Below, one piece after another: positions 1 to 7,398 of a DNA stretch of 64,000 nucleotides; within the stretch, counting starts at the first letter, position 1, and every line of letters begins with the position of its first letter. This DNA comes from an uncultured Lachnospiraceae bacterium (GTDB lineage Bacteria; Bacillota_A; Clostridia; Lachnospirales; Lachnospiraceae). The DNA lies in the NCBI GenBank assembly GCA_910577835.1, contig CAJTOU010000003.1:68300-132299 (forward strand). The letters run 5' to 3'. The position numbers and the translations under genes were made by a program. The notes beneath the pieces were generated by a model. The model made no database searches. It was not told the DNA's origin and saw only the letters and a program-made list of their open reading frames with translations.

Positions 1-109
1 TTTTGCCTGAAATCATAATTCCGGCTACCAGACCGGATATTGCCATAACACTGACAATAGACATAATAATAATGCTTTTGTCTTTTATAATACGTTTTCT
101 TGAATACAT
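1..109 (-). CDS. N-terminal fragment of a membrane-anchored protein (cut by window edge)
   Basis: On the minus strand an ATG at 109 follows AGGAGG at 115-120 with a 5-base gap. The frame stays open to the window edge, giving 36 residues. It starts with a basic stretch (MYSRKRIIKDK) followed by a hydrophobic segment (residues about 13-33), which looks like a signal anchor or uncleaved signal peptide. The function cannot be judged from this fragment. It is divergent from the hemolysin III gene and shares a 263-base intergenic region with it. Confidence 0.6.
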   Translation of the reverse strand, partial: MYSRKRIIKDKSIIIMSIVSVMAISGLVAGIMISGK

Positions 110-210
110 GCTTACCTCCTGTAATGAATATGGAATTAAAAAATAAGTCTTTACTAAAAAGTATTTCCTGCTTGTATGGATAATATTCTAAAAAAACAGT
201 TTGAAATGGG

Positions 211-239
211 TTGATTTTTCTGGTAAATAGGTGTATATT
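211..239 (+). promoter_or_regulatory. Candidate sigma-A promoter for the hemolysin III family gene
   Basis: TTGATT (211-216), a 17-base spacer, then TATATT (234-239). The spacing is ideal and both hexamers are near consensus. Surrounding A/T richness lowers confidence. Confidence 0.4.
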
Positions 240-276
240 AATAACACAATACATAGTATTAGAAACTACATACTAA

Positions 277-311
277 AATATTCAAAATTATATAATATAA
301 TTTTGAATATT
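277..311. repeat. Perfect 16-bp inverted repeat upstream of the hemolysin III family gene
   Basis: AATATTCAAAATTATA (277-292) is exactly mirrored by its reverse complement at 296-311 around a 3-base loop. It lies between the candidate promoter and the start codon, so it could be an operator or an RNA hairpin in the leader. No regulator family was matched. Confidence 0.6.
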
Positions 312-372
312 GGATAATATGTTATTGAGGTAGTATTTTAAAAATAGTTTTATTCAGGAAGGGAGATTTATT

Positions 373-1004
373 ATGAAACATTTAAAGGACCCAGGAAGCG
401 CGATTACACATTTTATAGGAATGATGATGGCTTTGTTTGCAGCACTGCCGCTTATGCTCAGAGCAGTTCACAACCCCGACAGAATTCATATTCTGTCACT
501 TCTGGTATTTATTGTGAGCATGGTGCTTTTGTATGCTGCAAGTACATTGTATCACTCTCTTAATCTATCGGAAAAAATGAACAGAATTTTGAAAAAAACC
601 GACCATATGATGATTTTTGTTCTGATTGCAGGAACCTATACGCCCATATGTCTGAATGTTTTAGATAAAGAAACAGGGATTCCGCTTTTAGGTCTTGTAT
701 GGCTGATAGCCGCTGTCGGAATTATAATCAAGGCATTCTTTGTTTACTGTCCGAAGTGGTTTTCGTCACTTTTATATATTGGCATGGGCTGGTTGTGTGT
801 GCTTGTTTTTTCAAGGCTTTTAAAGCGTTTGGCTGGCTTCTGGCGGGAGGGATTATTTATACGATTGGAGGAATTATCTATGCGTTAAAGCTTCCGGTTT
901 TTAATTCGCTTCACAAGAATTTTGGCAGCCACGAAATTTTTCATCTGTTTGTTATGGCGGGAAGTTTCTGTCATTTTGTTTTAATGTATTGTTTTATAGC
1001 ATAG
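373..1004 (+). pseudogene. Hemolysin III (YqfA/HlyIII) family membrane protein, frame broken near 820
   Basis: The first frame (373-888) gives the family's N-terminal two thirds: the DPGSAITHF start, the STLYHS motif of the second helix, and GTYTPICL. The second frame (ending 1004) supplies the missing end: GWLLAGGIIYTIGG, HEIFHLFVMAGSFCHF. Joined by a -1 shift at about 825 the product is about 210 residues, the normal family length, with seven hydrophobic segments and the conserved H of YHS, HEIFH and CHF. The shift region contains T TTA AAG (819-825) in the right phase for -1 slippage. One missing base is the simpler explanation. The start follows GGGAG. In the family, members are integral membrane proteins of debated function (membrane homeostasis, hemolysin-like). 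Confidence 0.75.
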
Positions 1005-1153
1005 ATGTGGTATAGAATTAGTTGTTTTTGATTTTTACTCCTTTTAGACATTCTCCGAAGGGTGGAATATATAAGAGGAAAGATATCAGATTTTTCCCAA
1101 TATTCCGCTGTTTGAGGAAGAAATTACCTGCTTAAAAAAGTTTTCTTAACCAC

Positions 1154-1182
1154 TTGACAGAAATGGGTGATTGAGTTATTAT
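1154..1182 (+). promoter_or_regulatory. Sigma-A promoter of the signalling/chemotaxis operon
   Basis: TTGACA (1154-1159), 17-base spacer, TATTAT (1177-1182), 66 bases before the first gene at 1248. This is the only strong promoter seen for the run of genes up to 11495, which suggests one long operon. Confidence 0.65.
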
Positions 1183-1247
1183 TATACAGAGTTAAAAGAG
1201 GTTTTTTCAGTTTAAGATAAAGAAGTTTATTCGATGAGGAGTTAATT

Positions 1248-2333
1248 ATGAGCAAACAGCAGATATTGATTGTTGATGATGAAGAAATAAACAGAGCGAT
1301 ACTCACCGGAATATTTGAGAATGAAGGTTATGAAATTCTTGAGGCAGAGAACGGAAGAGATGCCATCCATTTGATGGACAGTAATTTTAACATTGTACTT
1401 GTTTTGCTGGATGTTATTATGCCTGTCCTTGATGGATTTGGAGTACTGGAATATATGAAGCAGAATGAACTGCTCGATTCGGTTCCAGTTATATTAATTA
1501 CCGGTGAGGTTTCAAGTGAAAGCGAGGACAGGGCATATACATACGGCGTGGCGGATGTCATGCATAAACCATTCTACCCTCATGTAGTAAAAAGAAGAGG
1601 TAAGAATATTATTGAACTGTATCAGAGCAAATGTGAAATGGAAAGACGTCTGAAGGAGCAGGAAGAGGCTATCATGGAAAAGGAGAAAAAAATCCGTGAT
1701 AATAATGAATTTATGATTGATGCGCTCAGTTCTGTCGTAGAATTCAGAAGTGCCGAGACAGGTGAGCATATCAGGCGTATTAAGTATTTTACAAGAATAC
1801 TGTGTAAATATCTTATGAAATATTTCCCGAAATATGGTCTGACCCCTGTTCAGGTAGATGAGATTGCAAGGGCTGCGGCTCTGCATGATATAGGGAAAAT
1901 TGGCATTCCGGATGCGATTCTTTTAAAGCCTGGACGCCTGACATCGGAAGAGTTTGAAATTATGAAAACTCATACAACGATTGGCTGTGAGATGCTAGTG
2001 AAATTCCGCAAGAATCAGACAGATGAATTTTATCGCTGCTGCTATGATATCTGCCGTTATCATCATGAAAGATGGGATGGAAACGGATATCCGGACCATC
2101 TCGCAGGTGATGATATTCCGATTAGCGCGCAGATTGTGGCGGTTGCGGATGTTTATGATGCGCTGATAAGTCCAAGAGTGTATAAGAGCGCATATGCCAG
2201 TAACGAAGCATTTGATATGATTTTAAATGGTGAATGTGGTTTATTTTCTCCGGACATTATGGAATGTTTCTCATATGCAAAGGAAGATTTCTTTAATATT
2301 GTGGAAGTAATCAATATGTTTAGTTTTTCGTAA
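1248..2333 (+). CDS. Response regulator with HD-GYP c-di-GMP phosphodiesterase domain
   Basis: 361 residues. A receiver domain occupies residues 5-120, with acidic D10/D11, phospho-acceptor D55 (in LLDVIMP), T85 and K107. A charged helical linker (125-155) leads to an HD-GYP domain (155-350). All signature residues are present: H213-D214 in HDIGKIGIPD, a KTH motif near 240, HHERWDGNGYP at 272-282, and VADVYDAL near 299-306. The family hydrolyses cyclic di-GMP, so this should be a phosphorylation-controlled, catalytically competent phosphodiesterase. It is cytoplasmic and leads the chemosensory operon just ahead of the PAS kinase that is its natural partner candidate. RBS is GATGAGGAG before ATG. 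Confidence 0.9.
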   Translation: MSKQQILIVDDEEINRAILTGIFENEGYEILEAENGRDAIHLMDSNFNIVLVLLDVIMPVLDGFGVLEYMKQNELLDSVPVILITGEVSSESEDRAYTYGVADVMHKPFYPHVVKRRGKNIIELYQSKCEMERRLKEQEEAIMEKEKKIRDNNEFMIDALSSVVEFRSAETGEHIRRIKYFTRILCKYLMKYFPKYGLTPVQVDEIARAAALHDIGKIGIPDAILLKPGRLTSEEFEIMKTHTTIGCEMLVKFRKNQTDEFYRCCYDICRYHHERWDGNGYPDHLAGDDIPISAQIVAVADVYDALISPRVYKSAYASNEAFDMILNGECGLFSPDIMECFSYAKEDFFNIVEVINMFSFS

Positions 2334-2418
2334 TGGGTAGAAACGGATAGTGCAGGGCAGCAAAGAAATATATATACTTTTGCTGTCCTTTTTCTTTTTA
2401 AGACTGGAGATGATAGAT

Positions 2419-3862
2419 ATGGAACAAAACAGTGCATACATGTTTGCCGTGGAAAATGCGCTGGAAATGATTTTGATGTTTGACAAAACTGGAAAAATTG
2501 TTTATGCAAATACTGTGGCAAAAAAGCTGCTTGATTATGGAGATGAGATATATGGCCAGAGTATCAGCGATATTTTCCCGAATACTTTCAAAACAGAAAA
2601 AGGGATATTCGAGACAGACTGTTCATTTGGAGAGGAATTCCAGAATCTTGTGGCATACAGGAAAAATCTTACATGTTTTCCCGTTGAAGCAAGACTTATA
2701 AATTATGCCGCTGATTCCGATATATATATGTATGGCCAATGATATGCTGAAAAAGGAATTTTTAAGCAGAGAAATAGAGCGCGTCAGACAGGAAGCTCAG
2801 CAGGCGATGAAAGTAAAATCTGAATTTGTGGCAAATGTTACACATGAGCTTCGAACTCCGGTAAATGGAATTCTTGGCAATGTCAGGGAGCTGATGAGTG
2901 AAGAACTGGAACCTCAGGTAGAAAAGCCTCTGAAAATTATAGAGCGCTGCTGTGGTGATATGAATAAAATTATTAACAATATTTTGGATTTTTCAAAGCT
3001 GGAGGCTGGAAAATTTACTCTTGAGCCACGGAAATTTGATTTTCGAAATATGCTTGATTATGTAAAGGCCAATCATATCAATAAAATCACGGAAAAGGGA
3101 CTTGAATTTTTTATGACGGTATCCCCGCAGGTGCCACAGCATATAATAGGTGATGAACTGCGGATTGTGCAGATTTTAAATAATCTTCTCTCCAATGCGC
3201 TTAAGTTTACCGCCGTAGGGCAGATTACGGTGGAAATCATCCGGACCGCACAGGTAAATGACAGAATAGAGCTATTTTTTATTGTAAAGGATTCCGGTAT
3301 CGGTATTGACAATTCAGATAAGGATAAATTATTTCAGAGTTTTTCACAGGTGGATGCCTCGATTTCAAGAAAGTATGGAGGTACGGGACTTGGCCTTAAT
3401 ATCTGCAAGCAGCTTGTGGAGCTGATGGGTGGGACAATCGAGGTGGAGAGTGAGAAGAACCGCGGAAGTACTTTTTCTTTTTCTATATGGGCTGGTGCAT
3501 GTGAGGAGGAGACTGTTTCCATACAGATGGAGGATTTAAAGATGCCTTCCTTTACAACAGAAGGACTTTCTGTGGACGAAAGCAGAGAAAGAGCAGAGAA
3601 TATCCGTCAATATGGTACATCTGAAAATCAGGAAGTTCTGAAAAAAAATCTGTCGAAGCTGATTCTCTGTGTGGAAATGGAAAACTGGGAAAAGGCGGAA
3701 ATGTTTATGGAAACCATCCGTCAGTTGACAGAAGGAGCACCGCGTGAGGTAAGCCGTATTATTTTGCGCTTGAAGATGGCGGTTCAGAAGGAAAATTATG
3801 ATAAGGTAAATGCCGGATTTGAAGAACTGAAGAATCTGCTGGAGTCGGAAGGAAGTGTATAG
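2419..3862 (+). CDS. PAS-domain sensor histidine kinase, reading frame interrupted at an (AT)5 tract
   Basis: The start at 2419 follows GGAGATG and opens a soluble PAS domain (about 105 residues: FAVENALEMILMFDKTGKIVYAN). The frame ends at 2742. The kinase continues in another frame that crosses 2705 and ends at 3862. Adding one AT unit to the (AT)5 run at 2720-2729 restores one frame, reading DSDIYICMANDMLKKEF across the join. The kinase half has the HisKA box HELRTPVNG (phospho-His), a dimerisation helix pair, and N, G1 (DSGIGID) and G2 (GTGLGL) ATP-binding boxes. A helical C-terminal extension of about 100 residues could be a docking or HPt-like domain without an obvious phospho-His. No membrane segment, so a cytosolic sensor. 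As sequenced the kinase is off, unless expressed from an internal start or by slippage. Confidence 0.8.
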
Positions 3863-4969
3863 ATGATTTATGAAGATAAGGAAAGTACGAAGGAAAGCAT
3901 AAAACAAAGAGCCATAATGGAGGGAACTGTCAGGGAAAAGAGAAAGATTCTGATTGTAGATGATGTGGAAATGAACAGAATCGTTCTGGAGGAAATTATA
4001 AAAAATATGGGATATGAGCCTGTTCTGGCAGAAGATGGTGAGGAGGCACTTGAGAAGGCGAAGGAATGTATTCCACAGTTGATTTTGACAGATATCTCCA
4101 TGCCGGGAATGAACGGTTATGAGCTGTGCAGTATTTTAAAGAAAAATGAGAAAACAAGAAATATTCCGGTTGTCTTTATTTCTGCATTTGATAATCCACA
4201 AGATATTGTAGAAGGGTTTTCTCTCGGAGGAGAGGACTATATTACGAAGCCGTTTATCCCTGAGCTTGTGCAGGCGAGAGTTATTGTTCATTTGAGACTT
4301 TATGAAGCGAAGCTGGAACTTATGGAAATGAACAGACGCCTTCAGGTTTCAGTCAGTGAGCAGTTAAAGCAGATGGAGCTGGAGAAAAAGAATATATTAT
4401 ATGCTCTGGCAAATATTGCAGCGAAAAATTCTTCATATAAAGAGGAGCATTTGAAAAGACTGGGCAAAAACTGTGGAGTTCTGGCACAGGGTATGCAGCT
4501 TTCACCGTTATTTGAGGATAAGATTTCAGATACTTATATTGATACAATAGAACTGGCGGCACCTTTGTGCGATATTGGAAATATCGGGATACCGATGGAA
4601 ATTTTAAGAAAAAATACTGATTTAACAGAGGAAGAAACCGCTATTGTAAAGACTCATGCGGAGATAGGAGCAAAGCTTTTGCAGGACCTGCATGTAACAA
4701 CTGATTATAATGACTTTATTAAAATGTCTATTGATATTGCTCATTATCATCATGAGAACTGGGATGGAAGCGGATATCCCGACAGGCTGAAGGAGGATAG
4801 TATTCCACTGTCAGCGCAGATTGTTTCCATAATAGCTACTTATTGTCTGCTGACAGAACAGAATTACAGCAGAGAGGAAGTTCTTGAACTTATGAAGAGG
4901 GATTCAGGTGTGAAATTCAATCCGGATATTTTCAGTATATGCTGCAAAATTTCTCGTCAGTTTTGCTGA
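3863..4969 (+). CDS. Response regulator with degenerate HD-GYP domain
   Basis: 368 residues, starting on the base after the kinase stop codon. The receiver (residues 28-145) has D33/D34, phospho-acceptor D77, S107 and K129. An HD-GYP-like domain covers about 175-365. HHENWDGSGYP is kept at 296-306, but the catalytic HD pair is CD (C236-D237, in LCDIGNIGIP), the usual K after it is N240, and the VADVYDAL helix reads IIATYCLL, losing its aspartates. Metal binding and c-di-GMP hydrolysis are therefore doubtful. It may act as a phospho-controlled c-di-GMP sensor or as a partner of the intact HD-GYP protein upstream. A second in-frame ATG at 3917 is an alternative start. Confidence 0.85.
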   Translation: MIYEDKESTKESIKQRAIMEGTVREKRKILIVDDVEMNRIVLEEIIKNMGYEPVLAEDGEEALEKAKECIPQLILTDISMPGMNGYELCSILKKNEKTRNIPVVFISAFDNPQDIVEGFSLGGEDYITKPFIPELVQARVIVHLRLYEAKLELMEMNRRLQVSVSEQLKQMELEKKNILYALANIAAKNSSYKEEHLKRLGKNCGVLAQGMQLSPLFEDKISDTYIDTIELAAPLCDIGNIGIPMEILRKNTDLTEEETAIVKTHAEIGAKLLQDLHVTTDYNDFIKMSIDIAHYHHENWDGSGYPDRLKEDSIPLSAQIVSIIATYCLLTEQNYSREEVLELMKRDSGVKFNPDIFSICCKISRQFC

Positions 4970-5035
4970 TTGAGAAAACTTTATCAAGCAGTCAACACAG
5001 ATGTTGGTTGCGTAATTTACAGGAGGAATGTAGGC

Positions 5036-5851
5036 TTGATTACGGATGAAGAGTTTTTGAAAGTTTCGTCTTATATGAAACAGAATTATGGAATTGATTT
5101 AAGTCAGAAAAAGGTAATTGTAAACGGAAGACTGGAAAATCATATCAAGTCGGGCGGCTGGAAAAATCTTCATGACTATATGGAGGCCATGAAAAAGGAC
5201 CAGTCGGGAGAGCTGGAAAAGATGCTGGTCAATCTTTTGACAACAAATCATACATATTTTATGAGGGAGTTTGAGCATTTTGAGTATTTTAAAACAGTTG
5301 TGCTTCCGTGGCTGAAAACAAAAGAAAGCAAAACAAAGGATTTACGTATCTGGTGTGGGGCAGCCTCCACAGGAGAGGAACCCTATATGATTGCAATGGT
5401 GCTCTCAGACTTTTTTGGTTTAGAGCGCGGGTCATGGGATACAAAACTTTTGGCAACAGATATCTCCACAAGAGCACTTATGCAGGCAATGGCAGGAGTG
5501 TATACTGCAGAGCAGCTTACAAATCTTCCTGACCAATGGAAGAAACATTTTTTTACACCCGTTGCAGGCGGCAGCCAGTATGCGGTGAAGGATGAACTGA
5601 AAAGAGAGATTCTTTTCCGGCAGTTTAATCTGATGGAGCCGTTTCCGTTTAAAAATAAAATGCATACGGTCTTTCTGCGCAATGTAATGATTTATTTTGA
5701 TGCAAAGACAAAGAGGGACTTGGTGCAGAAGGTATATGATTGTCTGATACCGGGAGGTTATCTGTTTATCGGAACAACAGAGACACTTGATAGAAATACT
5801 TCGCCGTTTCAGATTATTAAGCCGTCAATATTTAGAAAAAAGGAAGGATGA
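5036..5851 (+). CDS. cheR: Chemotaxis protein methyltransferase CheR
   Basis: About 271 residues from a TTG start at 5036, chosen because AGGAGG (5021-5026) sits 9 bases upstream; the open frame extends back to 4970 without a ribosome site. CheR adds methyl groups from S-adenosylmethionine to glutamates of chemoreceptors. The N-terminal helical domain is followed by a SAM-binding Rossmann fold with WCGAASTGEEPY (motif I), ATDIS, and FLRNVMIYF (motif with the conserved N), ending GGYLFIGTTETL. NHTYFMRE matches the receptor-binding T-x-F-x-R region. It sits directly before CheB, its counteracting enzyme. Confidence 0.93.
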   Translation: MITDEEFLKVSSYMKQNYGIDLSQKKVIVNGRLENHIKSGGWKNLHDYMEAMKKDQSGELEKMLVNLLTTNHTYFMREFEHFEYFKTVVLPWLKTKESKTKDLRIWCGAASTGEEPYMIAMVLSDFFGLERGSWDTKLLATDISTRALMQAMAGVYTAEQLTNLPDQWKKHFFTPVAGGSQYAVKDELKREILFRQFNLMEPFPFKNKMHTVFLRNVMIYFDAKTKRDLVQKVYDCLIPGGYLFIGTTETLDRNTSPFQIIKPSIFRKKEG

Positions 5852-5860
5852 GTATAGATT

Positions 5861-6895
5861 ATGAAACCAATTAAGGTTTTGGTAACAGAGGATTCGATTG
5901 TATTCCGTGAGCTGTTGGTTCAAAATCTGAGCAGAGACCCGGCGATACAGGTGGTGGCAGTTGCAAAGGACCCTTTTGAGGCAAGAGATGCCATTTTGCA
6001 GTATCATCCCGATGTTATGACATTGGATGTAGAGCTTCCGAGAATGAGTGGAATCGAATTTTTAAGAAAACTGATACCTCAATATCCGCTTCCTGTTGTA
6101 GTTATCAGCTCCCTGAGTGATAAAGTATTTGATGCGCTGAATGCCGGCGCGGTGGATTTTGTGGCAAAGCCAAGTATATCAAACAGAAAACAGTTAGAGG
6201 ATTTTATCAGAAATGAGCTTCTGGTCAAAATTAAAATCGCATCTACGGTAAAAATCAGCAATATTAAAAAGACAGTTGCATTACAGCAGCAACAGCAGCA
6301 GCTTGCACATGAAAAGGGAAGCAGTCTTCTGCTTGCCATCGGAGCTTCAACAGGAGGTACAGAAGCGATATTTGCTGTGGCAAAGGAGCTTGGCACAGAT
6401 ATTCCGGGGGTAGTAGTGGTACAGCATATGCCGCCCGGATTTACCCAGATGTATGCAAAGAGACTTGATGACCAGTGCAGAATCCATGTGAAGGAGGCCA
6501 GAACCGGAGACAGGGTTATGCCGGGACATATGCTGATAGCACCGGGTGGAGATATGCATATGCATCTGGTAAAGGTAAACGGAGTCTATCAGGTGGAAAT
6601 CAAGGCGGGACCGAAGGTAAACGGTCATTGTCCGTCGGTAGATGTGCTGTTTGAATCAGTTGCAAAGGTAGCAAAGAATCATGCGGTAGGTGTTATTCTG
6701 ACCGGAATGGGCGGAGATGGCGCAAAAGGCCTGCTTTCGATGAAAAAGGCAGGTGCCAGAACAGTAGGACAGGATGAATCTACCTGTGTGGTTTATGGTA
6801 TGCCGAAGGTCGCATATGACCTGGGGGCAGTGGAATATCAGGAGAAATTGGATGATATTCCAAAAAGAATATATTCATTATTAAATAAAATGTAA
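5861..6895 (+). CDS. cheB: Chemotaxis response regulator methylesterase CheB
   Basis: 344 residues. The receiver domain (3-120) has phospho-acceptor D56 and K103. A linker with a run of six glutamines (142-147) leads to the methylesterase/deamidase domain (about 155-340). The catalytic triad is visible: S163 in GASTGG, H189 in QHMPPG, D286 in GMGGDG. CheB removes receptor methyl groups when phosphorylated by CheA, giving adaptation together with CheR. The polyglutamine linker (mixed CAG/CAA codons) could vary in length by slippage. Starts 9 bases after cheR behind GGAAGGATGAG. Confidence 0.95.
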   Translation: MKPIKVLVTEDSIVFRELLVQNLSRDPAIQVVAVAKDPFEARDAILQYHPDVMTLDVELPRMSGIEFLRKLIPQYPLPVVVISSLSDKVFDALNAGAVDFVAKPSISNRKQLEDFIRNELLVKIKIASTVKISNIKKTVALQQQQQQLAHEKGSSLLLAIGASTGGTEAIFAVAKELGTDIPGVVVVQHMPPGFTQMYAKRLDDQCRIHVKEARTGDRVMPGHMLIAPGGDMHMHLVKVNGVYQVEIKAGPKVNGHCPSVDVLFESVAKVAKNHAVGVILTGMGGDGAKGLLSMKKAGARTVGQDESTCVVYGMPKVAYDLGAVEYQEKLDDIPKRIYSLLNKM

Positions 6896-6906
6896 AGGAG
6901 AACGAC

Positions 6907-7299
6907 ATGAAAATTCTATTGGCAGAAGACGATTTTGCGACAAGAAAATTTATGGTAAATTTTCTGTCGAAGTATGGCGAATGTGATGTAACTGTGGACG
7001 GAATGGAAGCAGTAGATGCATTTATGATGGCTCTGGAAGACGACGAGCCTTACGATTTGGTATGCCTTGATATTATGATGCCTGTCATGGATGGATATCA
7101 GGCACTTGTAGGTATCCGCAATCTGGAAAAAGACAGAAACATTCCAGAAGATAAAGCGGTAAAGGTTATTATGACTACTGCTTTAAATGAAGAACGAAAT
7201 GTCAAGATGGCATTTGAGCTGGGATGTACCATATATTCCGGCAAGCCTATTGACCAAGACAGATTTGAGCAGGCACTGAAAAAGCTCAACCTGATATAA
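6907..7299 (+). CDS. cheY: CheY-like single-domain response regulator
   Basis: 130 residues, one receiver domain: acidic cluster E7-D8-D9, phospho-acceptor D55 in CLDIMMP, T90/T91 and K113 in SGKP. No output domain, so it is the diffusible messenger type that binds the flagellar switch or acts as a phosphate sink. It lies between cheB and cheA, 11 bases after cheB with AAAGGAG. Whether it is the main CheY or an auxiliary one cannot be settled, because the fliM/fliN region where another cheY often lies is not in the window. Confidence 0.85.
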   Translation: MKILLAEDDFATRKFMVNFLSKYGECDVTVDGMEAVDAFMMALEDDEPYDLVCLDIMMPVMDGYQALVGIRNLEKDRNIPEDKAVKVIMTTALNEERNVKMAFELGCTIYSGKPIDQDRFEQALKKLNLI

Positions 7300-7322
7300 T
7301 TAAAATCTGACAGGATTAGAAC

Positions 7323-7370
7323 CTGAATTCAATACAATCTGAATTTAGTACAATTTGAATTATAATAACA
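7323..7370 (+). repeat. 16-bp tandem repeat (about 3 units) in the cheY-cheA spacer
   Basis: Units at 7323-7338 and 7339-7354 follow CTGAATTyArTACAAT with two differences. A third, decayed unit (TTGAATTAT...) runs to 7370. The repeat fills half of the 99-base spacer and lies just upstream of the cheA ribosome site. Confidence 0.6.
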
Positions 7371-7398
7371 TGTTAGAATATGCAGAAAGGAGAAGGAT

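Noticed and set aside
699..1004. Separate 101-residue gene
   Set aside because: It has no ribosome site and is simply the second half of the hemolysin III family protein in a shifted frame.
1005..1247. c-di-GMP riboswitch upstream of the HD-GYP gene
   Set aside because: The conserved core sequences of the c-di-GMP-I and -II classes were looked for and not seen here or in other leaders.
2705..3862. Independent short histidine kinase starting at 2705
   Set aside because: No ribosome site before 2705, and the frame joins the PAS domain exactly at the AT tract, so it is the second half of one gene.
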